Origin: an uncultured Acetatifactor sp.
Lineage (GTDB): Bacteria > Bacillota > Clostridia > Lachnospirales > Lachnospiraceae
DNA: 64,000 bases
NCBI GenBank assembly: GCA_910585015.1
Contig: CAJUCT010000005.1
Span: 61,625 to 125,624, forward strand
Direction of reading: 5' to 3'
The position numbers and the translations under genes were made by a program. The notes under the pieces are model-generated. The model was not told the origin of the DNA. It was given only the letters and a program-made list of their open reading frames with translations, and ran no database searches. Below, piece after piece: positions 17,053 through 26,514 of the stretch. The first letter of the stretch is position 1, and every line of letters begins with the position of its first letter.

Positions 17053-18417
17053 TCAATTCTTAAAACTGTGGATCGGCGCGGGTATGCGCCCCCCCCTGTC
17101 CACAAAACCATCACAGGAAAAACCGTTTACCGGCATTATCGGCGCGTGGCCCAGCAGGCCGCCAAACTCCACAGTCTCACCCACGCCCTTGCCGATAACC
17201 GGGATAATCCGAACGGCTGTGGTCTTCTGATTGACCATGCCGATGGCCATCTCGTCCGCAATGATGCCGGAGATGGTGGTGGCCCTGGTGACCCCGGGAA
17301 TGGCAATCATGTCCAGCCCCACCGAGCATACACAGGTCATGGCCTCCAACTTCTCCAGGCTCAGCGCCCCGGCCGTCACCGCGTCGATCATGCCCTGGTC
17401 CTCGCTGACCGGGATGAATGCGCCGCTTAAGCCCCCCACATAGGAGGAGGCCATGACACCTCCCTTTTTTACCTGGTCATTCAACAGTGCCAAGGCAGCG
17501 GTGGTTCCCGGTGCGCCTGCGTACTCCAGGCCCATCTCGCAGAGGATATCCGCCACACTGTCGCCGATGGCCGGGGTGGGCGCCAGGGACAGATCCACGA
17601 TGCCGAAGGGCACACCCAGCCTCTGGGACGCCTCCCTTGCCACCAGCTGTCCCACACGGGTCACTTTGAATGCCGTCTTTTTGATAGTCTCGCACAGCAC
17701 CTCAAAATTCTCCCCCCGAACCCTCTCAAGGGCAGTTTTGACTACACCGGGACCGCTGACGCCTACATTGATAATACGATCCGCCTCAGTCACGCCGTGA
17801 AAGGCACCCGCCATAAAGGGATTATCATCCGGCGCATTACAGAATACCACCAGCTTTGCGCAGCCCAGAGAATCCTGCTCTTTGGTATATTCCGCCGTCT
17901 CCTTGATGACCTCCCCCATCAGCTTCACTGCGTCCATATTGATGCCTGTCTTGGTGGAGCCCACGTTCACCGAACTGCATACCCTCTCCGTGGCAGCCAA
18001 AGCCTGGGGAATGGAACGGATTAGCATCTCCTCCGCAGGTGTCATTCCCTTGCTGACCAGGGCGGAATAGCCTCCGATGAAATTCACTCCCACTTCATGG
18101 GCCACCTTGTCCAGCGTGTTGGCGATGCCCACAAAGTCCTGGGGTGTCCTGCAGGACGCCGCTCCCACCAATGCGATGGGTGTCACGGAGATCCGCTTAT
18201 TGACAATAGGAATACCGTACTCCCTGGAAATCTGCTCTCCCGTTTTCACCAGATCCCTGGCAGACTCATAGATCTTCTGGTAAATCTTCTCGTTGAGACG
18301 CTTTAAGTCCGCATCAATGCAGTCCAGCAGGCTGATGCCCATGGTGATGGTGCGCACGTCCAGATTCTCTTTTTCAATCATCTCATTGGTTTCTGCCACT
18401 TCATATATATTGATCAT
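17053..18417 (-). CDS. UPF0210 (PFL family) protein
   Basis: A 454-residue conserved protein of the DUF711/UPF0210 family, commonly annotated PFL family protein; biochemical role unknown. Typical content: N-terminal ETxxMIxxENLDVRTITMGISL, GGYSALVSKGMTPAE, GVSGPGVVKTALE and the C-terminal PVNGFSCDGFVDRGGRIPAP. The ACT-domain gene lies upstream on the same strand; this pair is conserved across Firmicutes, suggesting joint function, perhaps in amino-acid-responsive metabolism (inference). The 120-base gap between the two holds a repeat A unit. Confidence 0.9.
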   Translation of the reverse strand: MINIYEVAETNEMIEKENLDVRTITMGISLLDCIDADLKRLNEKIYQKIYESARDLVKTGEQISREYGIPIVNKRISVTPIALVGAASCRTPQDFVGIANTLDKVAHEVGVNFIGGYSALVSKGMTPAEEMLIRSIPQALAATERVCSSVNVGSTKTGINMDAVKLMGEVIKETAEYTKEQDSLGCAKLVVFCNAPDDNPFMAGAFHGVTEADRIINVGVSGPGVVKTALERVRGENFEVLCETIKKTAFKVTRVGQLVAREASQRLGVPFGIVDLSLAPTPAIGDSVADILCEMGLEYAGAPGTTAALALLNDQVKKGGVMASSYVGGLSGAFIPVSEDQGMIDAVTAGALSLEKLEAMTCVCSVGLDMIAIPGVTRATTISGIIADEMAIGMVNQKTTAVRIIPVIGKGVGETVEFGGLLGHAPIMPVNGFSCDGFVDRGGRIPAPIHSFKN

Positions 18418-18437
18418 AATTACCTCTTTCTACATTG

Positions 18438-18520
18438 CCCAAACTTTCCTTATTCCTGCATATCGCTGGCTTCGCCTGCAATATTGCACCAATCAGTATT
18501 TGAATGTGAAACATTCAAAC
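18438..18520 (+). repeat. repeat family A, single unit
   Basis: Unit of the ACCAATCAGTAT subtype: stem-loop 1 around GCATATCGCTGGC, stem-loop 2 TTTGAATGTGAAACATTCAAA. It occupies most of the gap between the ACT gene and its UPF0210 partner. Confidence 0.8.
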
Positions 18521-18538
18521 TTTCCTCTGCCGTTCCCT

Positions 18539-18811
18539 TTAGATTCTGTGCATCTGATCAAATATCTCTTCCTTCTGACACTTTACCGACACGCCGATCT
18601 CCTGTCCCAGCTTCTCCAGGTCGTCCACCATATCCCCATACTGCCCGGTCATATTGCTGATATCTACGATCATCATCATATTAAAATAATCCTGCACGAT
18701 GGTCTGGGAAATGTCCAGTATATTCACCCTGTTCTCAGCCAAATATGTACATACCCTGGCGATAATACCCACCGTGTCCTTGCCTACCACTGTAATAATT
18801 GCCTTTTTCAT
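18539..18811 (-). CDS. ACT domain protein (UPF0237)
   Basis: A 90-residue stand-alone ACT domain: MKKAIITVVGKDTVGIIARVC followed by the NVNILDIsQTI strand and IVDIS. ACT domains bind amino acids as regulatory ligands. ATG 18811 is preceded by AGGAAAGAGG. It is upstream of the UPF0210 gene, its near-universal partner. Function unknown. Confidence 0.92.
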   Translation of the reverse strand: MKKAIITVVGKDTVGIIARVCTYLAENRVNILDISQTIVQDYFNMMMIVDISNMTGQYGDMVDDLEKLGQEIGVSVKCQKEEIFDQMHRI

Positions 18812-18918
18812 ATAGTTACCTCTTTCCTGCCGACAGACTCCTGCTCTTTTTATAATTTGTATCATAATACGAATAGCCTGCAAAAGCAAGCTATTTCTTC
18901 ATTTCAATATCTTATCTG

Positions 18919-19716
18919 TTATACTACCATCACCGGTGAAAGTTCGCTGCGTCTGGCCACCTGGATCTGAAAATCTTCCGCCTTGTATGGATTGTCTCCC
19001 AGAGAAATCTCCATGCGCACCGTCTCATAGGCCAGTTCCGGCAGATTGTTGTCCTGGCTCAGATGCCCCAGAGAGATATATTTCAGACCGTCATGCAGAA
19101 TCCGGCAGAGCAGCCTGCCGGAATTTTCGTTGGACAGATGTCCGCGACTGCCCAGGATTCTCTGTTTCAGCGGATAGGGATAAGGTCCCACCTGGAGCAT
19201 GTTCACATCGTGATTGGCCTCCAGCAGAATGGCGTCCAGACCTTTTAAACATTCCACCGTATAGTCGTTGTAGACTCCCAGATCCGTACACACCGCCACC
19301 CGCTTGCTGCCATAGCTGATGCGGTAAGCCACCGGCTGGGCCGCGTCATGGCTGATCCGCAGGGGATTCACAGTCAGATCCTTGATGGTAAAACGCTGGT
19401 CTTCCTTCACTTCCACCCATAGTTCCTGATCTATGCTGCCCATGGATTTCATCTGCCTGACGGCCTCTATGGTCCCCCTGGTGGCATAGATCGGTATCTC
19501 GTATTTGCGGGCCAGAACGCCCAATCCGCTGATATGATCCGCATGTTCGTGGGTAATCAAAATACCGTCCAGATCCCCACCGCTGATCCCCAGTTCCTCC
19601 AAGCCGCTCTCCGTCTTTTTCCCGCTGATCCCCACGTCAACCAGCAGGTGCGTGGCATCCGAGCCCACATAGACACAGTTGCCGCTGCTCCCGCTTGCAA
19701 TACTGCACATCCTCAT
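18919..19716 (-). CDS. YycJ/WalJ-type metallo-beta-lactamase fold hydrolase
   Basis: A 265-residue MBL-fold protein with N-terminal SIASGSSGNCVYVGSD, the zinc motif THEHADHISGL (about residues 55-65), a mid-protein His (RISHDAAQ) and Asp (CTDLG), and EANHD, GSRGHLSNENSG, LGHLSQDNN in the C-terminal half, the pattern of YycJ/VicX proteins implicated in coordinating cell-wall or DNA processes. In many Firmicutes it belongs to the walRK operon; here it follows the ftsA-like gene. Confidence 0.88.
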   Translation of the reverse strand: MRMCSIASGSSGNCVYVGSDATHLLVDVGISGKKTESGLEELGISGGDLDGILITHEHADHISGLGVLARKYEIPIYATRGTIEAVRQMKSMGSIDQELWVEVKEDQRFTIKDLTVNPLRISHDAAQPVAYRISYGSKRVAVCTDLGVYNDYTVECLKGLDAILLEANHDVNMLQVGPYPYPLKQRILGSRGHLSNENSGRLLCRILHDGLKYISLGHLSQDNNLPELAYETVRMEISLGDNPYKAEDFQIQVARRSELSPVMVV

Positions 19717-19763
19717 AATCTTTTATCTTTCGGGGAATGCCCCGTCTCCTCCTGTTCATTCTA

Positions 19764-19805
19764 TATAGTAAGCGACATTAGAAATCTGTTATGTCGTTTA
19801 CTATA
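19764..19805. repeat. repeat family C, short palindromic copy
   Basis: Inverted repeat TATAGTAA-CGACAT... / ...ATGTCG-TTACTATA around AGAAATCTGTT. A longer relative with the same ends (ACATTAGAAAT, TTTGTTATGT) is at 25953-26054. Confidence 0.65.
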
Positions 19806-19897
19806 AAATACGCAAACCATAACTGTTATTTTAGGCAACTGCCAAAACGCTCCTGCCCAAAAACCTTATATCAAAATATCTTTCCGCTCCCCGGACC

Positions 19898-22222
19898 TTA
19901 CTGCCAATAAATACTAATCGCATCGCCCTGGTGCAGCGTCTCAAAATGCTGAGCCGGGCGGCCGTTGAGCAGTGTCACAATACTTCTGCCCCGGGAATTG
20001 CTCAGATCAAATTCATAGAAATCAAATACATCCACAAAGACATATTCTTTCTTGCCTCGAAGCGCCACCGGCTGTCCGTTCACCACCACCTGTAAGTCTC
20101 CGTCCGGCTGGGCCTGCTGTCCGCTGACGGCATCCGCAGAGTTCCCTGTCCGGGCAGCGCCGGGCACTGTCCCCGCTGTACCGGAATTTCCCACTGTGAC
20201 TGCACTGTGCACTGTCCCTGCTATATCGGAATTTCCCACTGTGACTGTGCTGTTCACTGTCCCTGCTATATCGGGATTTCCCGCGGCGGCGGTGTCTGTT
20301 CCCCCCTCCTGTGCCAGTCCTTGAACCATAGGATCGCCAGGAGCCGTCGAAGCGCCTTCCATGATATGCCCGGGGCCGTCTGCGTCCTCCCCCGGTTCCA
20401 CATACCTATCCGCCGATAACTCGTCGGTCTCCCCATACTGCCGCCAGTCAATTTCCTCTCCCGCTTCGTCCTCGCCGCCTTCCTCCGCAAATTTCACATC
20501 AAAGCCCTCATACACTCTTGTGTCCGCTTTGGCGGGGGTGTCGTTGACCAGGATCCGCCCCTGCAGGGGAATATCCGCATACTGGGCTATCTGTTCCACC
20601 GTATACCAGTTTCGGATGACAATCTCATCCCCGTCCCGTATCTCATAGGAACCCAGCCGCTGTTCACCGTTCACATAGGCCAGCCTGGGCAGCGCGATCC
20701 GAATGCCGCACATGGTGATATGTATCTGCTGCTCCATCTCCGGCAGTCTGTCCAGCATCGGATGAGCAGCCTCCCCCGCCGTGGAGGGCACCAACACCAC
20801 CTTGTCACCGTTCTGGATCCGGGTGTGGATATCCGCCTCCTGCCCGTTGACGGTGATCACGGCGGCCTCCCCCTGCTCGCCCCGCACCATACGGCTCCTG
20901 CCGTCCACGGTGTACTCTATCGCCGCCCCCCTCCTGGGGAACAGGTTCTCGTTGGGGAAGCCCGCCGCTATAGCCGCATCCACCACGGATAGCCTGCCGT
21001 TATCATAGAGTTTCACCCTCTGATCGTTAAAGCCCACGAAGATAAAGTTGTTGCTCTGCTCATAGTAACTCAGGCAGATGCCGATGGGAGTCACCATCAA
21101 AGAGTCCTTGCGGGCGTTCTCCATGTCAAAACTGATGGCCTGCATGACCTCCTGGCCCCGGATAGCCACACGCTCTCTGGCTATTCCTAGCTGCTCCGCC
21201 AGCGCCTGGGTGTAGCCGGGAATCATACCGCCTCCGCCCACCACAAACACGGCGCTGACAGGTTTCTCCCCGTTCAGTTCCCGGATGCAGTCAGCCACCT
21301 CCCTGGTCATCCTGTTGATATTTTCCTGCAGCAGTTCCCGGGCCTCCCCGGAAGTGATACTCTGGGACAGTCCCAGGATGTCCGTATACTCTATAATTTC
21401 TTCCTCGCCTATTTTCCGCTTAATCTGTTCCGCCGTCTCAAAATCCACCAGGCAGTGCTGCACCAGGATATCTGTCAGGCTGTCCCCTGCAATGGGGATC
21501 ATACCGTACGCGGTGATGGCGCCCTCCTTGGTGATGGAGATATCGCTGGTTCCGGCCCCCACATCCACCAGCGCCAGATTCAGCATACGGAATTTCTCCG
21601 GAATGGCCACCTGGATAGCCGCTATGGGCTCCAACGTCAGATTGGCCACCTGTAGTCCGGCCACTCCCACCGCCTTATATAGGCCGTCCACCACATCATC
21701 CGGCAGGAAAGTGGCAATCAAGTCCACCCCCGTGGTCTTGGCTTTATGGCCTTCCAGATTGCCCATGGGATAACCGTTCAGGTAATAACGCATGGCGGTG
21801 TAACCCACACAATAAAACTGCATATCCGTATCGTTGGTTTTAGTAAATTCCTCATACGCCTGCTCCACGCCCATGGTGTCCAGCGCATAGATATCCTCGC
21901 TGCTGATCTCCCTTTCCGTGCCATAGGCATACTCCACAGATGTGGTAACCGTCCGCAGCACACGGCCTGCGGCGGCGATACACACCTGGGTCAGTTTGCG
22001 GCCCAGATCCTGTTCCAGCAGACTTTTCACCTCCGCAATGGTGGCGCCCACTTTACCGATGTCATGAATCTGCCCGTCCAGCATGGCACGGGTCTCATGC
22101 TCTTTTTCCCGCTGGGCTATGATATGAAACCGGGTGCCATCCTTATACCCCACTGTGCCCACGATACTTCTGGTGCCGATATCCAGTCCGAATACCAGTT
22201 CTCTACCCTCTACTGCCGCCAT
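19898..22222 (-). CDS. FtsA-like ATPase with beta-grasp and repeat-bearing C-terminal extension
   Basis: A 774-residue protein, about twice FtsA. Residues 1 to about 390 form an actin/ASKHA fold: phosphate-1 FGLDIGTRSIVGTVGY, phosphate-2 LALVDVGAGTSDISI, adenosine motif FVVGGGGMIPGYTQALAEQLG. Residues about 420-575 contain several short segments typical of ubiquitin-like/ThiS-type modules (ITVNGQEADIHTRIQNGDKVVLVP; SYEIRDGDEIVI). Then an acidic linker and about three 15-residue repeats (GNSDIAGTVHSAVTV type, about 650-700), and a final segment LVVVNGQPVALRGKKEYVFVDVF...ISIYWQ. It probably acts at the membrane in division or envelope assembly, but no clear C-terminal amphipathic helix is seen. 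ATG 22222 overlaps the coaE end by 13 bases. Confidence 0.8.
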   Translation of the reverse strand: MAAVEGRELVFGLDIGTRSIVGTVGYKDGTRFHIIAQREKEHETRAMLDGQIHDIGKVGATIAEVKSLLEQDLGRKLTQVCIAAAGRVLRTVTTSVEYAYGTEREISSEDIYALDTMGVEQAYEEFTKTNDTDMQFYCVGYTAMRYYLNGYPMGNLEGHKAKTTGVDLIATFLPDDVVDGLYKAVGVAGLQVANLTLEPIAAIQVAIPEKFRMLNLALVDVGAGTSDISITKEGAITAYGMIPIAGDSLTDILVQHCLVDFETAEQIKRKIGEEEIIEYTDILGLSQSITSGEARELLQENINRMTREVADCIRELNGEKPVSAVFVVGGGGMIPGYTQALAEQLGIARERVAIRGQEVMQAISFDMENARKDSLMVTPIGICLSYYEQSNNFIFVGFNDQRVKLYDNGRLSVVDAAIAAGFPNENLFPRRGAAIEYTVDGRSRMVRGEQGEAAVITVNGQEADIHTRIQNGDKVVLVPSTAGEAAHPMLDRLPEMEQQIHITMCGIRIALPRLAYVNGEQRLGSYEIRDGDEIVIRNWYTVEQIAQYADIPLQGRILVNDTPAKADTRVYEGFDVKFAEEGGEDEAGEEIDWRQYGETDELSADRYVEPGEDADGPGHIMEGASTAPGDPMVQGLAQEGGTDTAAAGNPDIAGTVNSTVTVGNSDIAGTVHSAVTVGNSGTAGTVPGAARTGNSADAVSGQQAQPDGDLQVVVNGQPVALRGKKEYVFVDVFDFYEFDLSNSRGRSIVTLLNGRPAQHFETLHQGDAISIYWQ

Positions 22223-22815
22223 GTGTAACCCTCCAGCCTCCTGCGTATCTGCCGAAAACTTTCCTCCGGCGCCCCACTGTTATCTATGACAAAATCACTG
22301 CCTGCCCGGAACGCTTCTTCCGTCAGCTGGCTGCCCATAATCTGCTCAATCTTCTCCGGACTGTACCCCCGGCTCTCCCAAAGCCGCTGTCTGCGCATAC
22401 CTTCTTCGGCGTAGATATACCACATCTCATCCACAATGTCCCCATAGCCGCATTCGATCAGCAAAGCCGCCTCGATGAAAAACAGTTCTGTCCGTCCCTC
22501 CTGCCTGGCCTCCCGGATTTTCTCCAGCAAGAACTCCTGTACGGCGGGGTGGACAATGGCGTTTACCTGTTCCAGCAGGTTTTCATCCCGGAATATTTTC
22601 TCCGCCATTCTTCCCTTGTGGATCTGCCCGTCTTTCCCCAGAATCTCCTGCCCCAGCAGCTCCACCAGCGCCTTATAACAAGGCTGGCCCGGCTCCTTGA
22701 CCACATGGGCCACCTCGTCCGCCAGATAGATCCGGCAGAGGTAGTGATCCTTGATATACTCCAATATAGTTGACTTTCCGGCCCCCACACCGCCGGTTAT
22801 CCCGATCAAACGCAT
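22210..22815 (-). CDS. coaE: dephospho-CoA kinase
   Basis: A 201-residue P-loop kinase for the last step of CoA synthesis. Walker A GGVGAGKST (about 7-15), the DEVAH segment with the catalytic Asp, LLIECGY in the CoA-binding part and lid Arg residues (RRQRLWESRGYSPEKIEQIM). The ATG at 22815 follows AGGGGGCAGACAG; a farther in-frame start lacks a site. It is between polA and the ftsA-like gene, as in many Firmicutes (polA-coaE). Confidence 0.94.
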   Translation of the reverse strand: MRLIGITGGVGAGKSTILEYIKDHYLCRIYLADEVAHVVKEPGQPCYKALVELLGQEILGKDGQIHKGRMAEKIFRDENLLEQVNAIVHPAVQEFLLEKIREARQEGRTELFFIEAALLIECGYGDIVDEMWYIYAEEGMRRQRLWESRGYSPEKIEQIMGSQLTEEAFRAGSDFVIDNSGAPEESFRQIRRRLEGYTWRQ

Positions 22816-22865
22816 CTGTCTGCCCCCTGATACAAATTCTCTATAACTCTCCGACATTCTGGAAT

Positions 22866-22946
22866 TTATAGTTTTATTTTTCCTTTACGGTATCTGCCAA
22901 AGAAAATGCCGTCATCAACATACTGTCCTGTTTCCGATACCCACAT
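22866..22946 (-). CDS. possible small protein between polA and coaE
   Basis: A 26-codon frame beginning MWVSETGQYVDDGIFF and ending basic (RYRKGKIKL), with AGGAGAATTTCCT before the ATG. It could be a real microprotein or a decayed gene end. Not recognised. Confidence 0.3.
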   Translation of the reverse strand: MWVSETGQYVDDGIFFGRYRKGKIKL

Positions 22947-23015
22947 AGGAAATTCTCCTGTTGATACCGCTGTTTGACCATTTAGCATACCTGTAAGGAA
23001 CTCATTTTAGCAATG

Positions 23016-25886
23016 TCAGTGAGCCTCGTACCAGTTCTCTCCCGTGTGCAGATCCACCTCCAGGGGCACCGCAAGCTGCGCTGCCTGCTTCATGCTCTCC
23101 TCCAGAATCCGGCGCACCTGTTCCACTTCCTCCTGGCGGGTCTCAATAACCAACTCGTCATGCACCTGTAAAATAAGCCGAGAGGATAAACCCGCCTGCC
23201 GCAGCTTTTTCCAAACCCGGATCATGGCGATCTTGATGATATCCGCCGCAGTGCCCTGGATGGGGCTGTTCATGGCCACCCGCTCTCCAAAGGATCGCTG
23301 CATGAAATTGGAGGAAGCAAGCTCCGGAATAGGCCTGCGCCTGCCGTACATAGTGGTGATATAGCCCTTTTCTTTGGCATCCGCCACCAGTCTGTCCAGA
23401 TACTCCTTGACCCTGGGATAGGTGGCAAAATACTGCTCGATATACTCCGCCGCCTCTTTCTTGCTGATACTCAGATCCTGGCTCAGTCCAAAGGAACTGA
23501 TGCCGTACACAATACCGAAATTCACGGCCTTTGCGTTGCGCCTCTGTAAATCTGTCACCTCCTCAAAGGGGGTTTTGAACACTTTGGAAGCGGTGATCCG
23601 GTGAATGTCCTGATCCATCTGGTATGCCTGGATCAACTCCTCGTCCCCGGACATATGGGCCAGCACCCGCAGTTCGATCTGGGAGTAGTCCGCGTCCATC
23701 AGCACACAGCCCTCCCGGGGCACAAACACCTTGCGGATGCGGCGTCCCAGTTCCATGCGCATGGGAATATTCTGCAGGTTCGGCTCCGTGGAACTGATGC
23801 GCCCCGTGGCAGTTATGGTTTGATTAAAATTGGTGTGGATTCTGCCCCCCGCGTCAATGTACTGCGCCAGCCCGTCCGCATAGGTACTCTTTAACTTGGT
23901 AAGTCCCCTGTACTCCAGGATATCCTCTATGATCGGGTGCTCCGGAGCCAGTTTCTCCAGCACGTCCGCCGCCGTGGAATAGCCGGTCTTGGTTTTTTTG
24001 CCTCCCGGCAGCTGCATCTGCTCAAACAGGATCTCTCCCAGCTGTTTGGGGGAATTGATGTTAAAGGCACATCCCGCCTGCTGATGAATGCTCTTCTCCA
24101 GTTCCTGAATCCGGGCCACCAGAGCATCTCCATAACTCCGAAGTTCCTCCCGGCGCACTGCCACGCCCTCCTGCTCCATCTCGTAGAGCACCAAAGACAG
24201 CGGCATCTCCACCTCGTCCATCAGCTGCCCCATACCGGCCTGTGCCAGCTTCCGCTGTATAATCTGTCCGGCCTGCAAAGCCACATATGCCTGGTACTGG
24301 TAAAAGACTGCCAGCTGCTCCAGGTTTTCCGCCGCGGCCTCCGCCAGGTTCTTTTTTCCAAAGCACTCCTTATAGCCCGGAATAGACAGTTCCAGATGCT
24401 CCGTGGCAACAGCCTCTCCGTCGTAATCGCTCTTTAAGGGATTTAACAGGTAAGCGCCGATAATAGTATCAAAATATTGTCTGGTAAGCCCATCCTCTTC
24501 TCTCTGCTCCCAGCCATAGAAGCCATACTGCTTCTTGATATCCAGTGTGTAAACCGGGCATACCGCCGTCAACTGCCGCACCGCCTGAAGCAGCGCCGTG
24601 TCCTCCACCGTTTCCTGCATTTCGTCAAACAGGGACAGCTGCCGGTTTTCCACCAGGGCGCTGCCAGTACCCGCATAGTAAAAATAACTCTGTTTTTTCT
24701 GGTCGGATACGGCTACCCCAGCCAGTTTTCCGGCCTCGGTGAGCACCAGCAGGCCCACGGCCCCTGGGTGTTCTGACATGAACTGTGTGCTCGGCTCTGA
24801 CTGCGTCCCTGCCTGGTCCTCCTTCTCTGCATTTGGCAGTATCTCAGCCTGCTTGCCCTGTTCTGTCTCAAACAGTCCCCCGGCTCGTTGCCCCATACCC
24901 GCATAAGGATGTTTCTCAGCCGATTTGCGCAGCTTGTCCAGTATTTTTACCATCTGTCCGCTCTCTTTTAGCAGATGGAAACCTGCGGTGATATCCTCCT
25001 GGCTCTTTTCTGTCTCCTGTCTGTCAAACCGGCCCAGCATGTTTTTGAACTCTAACTGTTTAAAAATCTGATAGGCTTCTGGGGTATAATACCCCTCCGC
25101 CTTTGACGCCTCATAATCCAGCGCCAGATCGCAGTCCGTCTTAATGGTAGCCAGAACCTTGCTGAGATCCGCCAGTTCCCGATTCTGGGCCAAGGATTCC
25201 CGGATACTCTTTTTGCTGATCTCCTCCAGATGAGTATAGATATTGTCGATGGATCCGTACTCCGTCATCAGGGCTATGGCAGTTTTCTCCCCCACCTTGG
25301 GTACGCCGGGAATATTGTCGGATGTATCCCCCATCAGCGCTTTTAATTCAATAAACTGGGTGGGAGTCACCTGGTACAGCGCTTTCACATCCTCCGCATA
25401 GTAATCCTCGATCTCGGTCCGCCCCATCTTGGTCTTGGGAATCCGAATCTTGATATGCTCCGTGGCAATCTGCAGCAAATCTCTGTCCCCGGATACCAGA
25501 GACACTTCCATGCCTTCCGCCTCCGCCTTTTTGGCCAGAGTGCCCAAGATGTCGTCTGCCTCCAGGCCCGCCTGCTCCATGATAGTGATCCCCATAGCCC
25601 GCAATACTTCTTTCATCACAGGCACCTGCTCCCGCAGTTCCTCCGGCATGGGTTTCCGGGTACCCTTGTATGCCTCGTACATCTGATGCCGGAAAGTGGG
25701 CGCATGTACGTCAAAGGCCACCGCCAGATAGTCCGGGTGCTCCTCCTCCAGAATTTTAAACAGGATATTCAGAAACCCAAATATCGCGTTGGTGTGCAGC
25801 CCCTTGGCGTTGCTAAGATCCGGCACACCGTAGAAAGCTCTGTTCAGTATGCTGTGTCCGTCGATTAATACCAGTTTTTTTGCCAT
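23016..25886 (-). CDS. polA: DNA polymerase I
   Basis: A 956-residue PolA, longer than the usual 880 or so. Residues 1-290 are the 5'-nuclease (VLIDGHSILNRAFYG, SGDRDLLQ, LMGDTSDNIPGVPKVGEKTA). The 3'-5' exonuclease-like domain (about 370-560) lacks the catalytic D-x-E (LLVLTEAGKLAGVAV at that place) and contains a low-complexity insertion around 335-375. The polymerase part has motif A DADYSQIELRVLAH, motif B RRNAKAVNFGIVYG and motif C QVHDELV. Okazaki-fragment processing and repair; no proofreading expected. First gene of the polA-coaE-ftsA-like run. Confidence 0.96.
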   Translation of the reverse strand: MAKKLVLIDGHSILNRAFYGVPDLSNAKGLHTNAIFGFLNILFKILEEEHPDYLAVAFDVHAPTFRHQMYEAYKGTRKPMPEELREQVPVMKEVLRAMGITIMEQAGLEADDILGTLAKKAEAEGMEVSLVSGDRDLLQIATEHIKIRIPKTKMGRTEIEDYYAEDVKALYQVTPTQFIELKALMGDTSDNIPGVPKVGEKTAIALMTEYGSIDNIYTHLEEISKKSIRESLAQNRELADLSKVLATIKTDCDLALDYEASKAEGYYTPEAYQIFKQLEFKNMLGRFDRQETEKSQEDITAGFHLLKESGQMVKILDKLRKSAEKHPYAGMGQRAGGLFETEQGKQAEILPNAEKEDQAGTQSEPSTQFMSEHPGAVGLLVLTEAGKLAGVAVSDQKKQSYFYYAGTGSALVENRQLSLFDEMQETVEDTALLQAVRQLTAVCPVYTLDIKKQYGFYGWEQREEDGLTRQYFDTIIGAYLLNPLKSDYDGEAVATEHLELSIPGYKECFGKKNLAEAAAENLEQLAVFYQYQAYVALQAGQIIQRKLAQAGMGQLMDEVEMPLSLVLYEMEQEGVAVRREELRSYGDALVARIQELEKSIHQQAGCAFNINSPKQLGEILFEQMQLPGGKKTKTGYSTAADVLEKLAPEHPIIEDILEYRGLTKLKSTYADGLAQYIDAGGRIHTNFNQTITATGRISSTEPNLQNIPMRMELGRRIRKVFVPREGCVLMDADYSQIELRVLAHMSGDEELIQAYQMDQDIHRITASKVFKTPFEEVTDLQRRNAKAVNFGIVYGISSFGLSQDLSISKKEAAEYIEQYFATYPRVKEYLDRLVADAKEKGYITTMYGRRRPIPELASSNFMQRSFGERVAMNSPIQGTAADIIKIAMIRVWKKLRQAGLSSRLILQVHDELVIETRQEEVEQVRRILEESMKQAAQLAVPLEVDLHTGENWYEAH

Positions 25887-25952
25887 CTGTTCTACCTCGT
25901 ATATCTGATTTCAGATTATTATGCCATAATTCCATGTGCTTTTGCACATACC

Positions 25953-26054
25953 TATAGCTAACAACATTAGAAATTTCGTTTTCGGCTTCGCAAAAGCTCT
26001 CGTATATGGATTTTGCAAGGCCGGAAACAGAAATTTGTTATGTTGTTAACTATA
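25953..26054. repeat. repeat family C, long palindromic copy
   Basis: Ends TATAGCTAACAACATTAGAAATTT and its near-perfect inverse (AAATTTGTTATGTTGTTAACTATA) enclose an inner inverted segment (TTTCGGCTTCGCAAAA ... TTTTGCAAGGCCGGAAA). It fills the gap upstream of polA. The ends match the short copy at 19764-19805. Confidence 0.7.
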
Positions 26055-26089
26055 ATTTAGCGGAGCATTGCTCATTGTCCTTCATTTTA

Positions 26090-26410
26090 CTATAGCAAAA
26101 TCCACAATACAATTCCCATAACTCCCGCCATGGCCAGCAGTTCAAATACGGTCCCCATCTGCAAGATCCCCTCATGGATGCGGACCCGCCGGCGGGCCTC
26201 TTCCAAATGCTCCTGTAATTCCCGCTGCAAATCAAAGACATCACCATCCTCCAGATGGGCCATGCCCTCCTGAATCAGGAACTGGATCACCAATTCCTCC
26301 TGGCAGTTCTCACAGGCATCCACATGCTCCAGAAACCGCTTCATTCCAAGATAATCCATCTTCCGCCCGATAAAATCCGGGATCTGCTTCTCACACTCCC
26401 GACAGGTCAT
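26090..26410 (-). CDS. zinc-finger membrane protein (anti-sigma-like)
   Basis: A 106-residue protein with an N-terminal zf-HC2-like pattern (CRECEKQI ... HVDACENCQEEL, giving the H-x3-C-x2-C core), a charged helix and one C-terminal membrane segment (about 85-105, LLAMAGVMGIVLWILL). Such architecture is typical of anti-sigma factors, but no sigma gene is adjacent. It lies upstream of polA on the same strand. Confidence 0.6.
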   Translation of the reverse strand: MTCRECEKQIPDFIGRKMDYLGMKRFLEHVDACENCQEELVIQFLIQEGMAHLEDGDVFDLQRELQEHLEEARRRVRIHEGILQMGTVFELLAMAGVMGIVLWILL

Positions 26411-26514
26411 GCGGACACCCCCTCGCCTAAATCTTGTGTTTCTCCTTCAAAATAGATAATAGTACTCTCCCCAGTTTTTCACCTCGTTCATCTCCTCTAC
26501 AAGTTGAAATCGAA

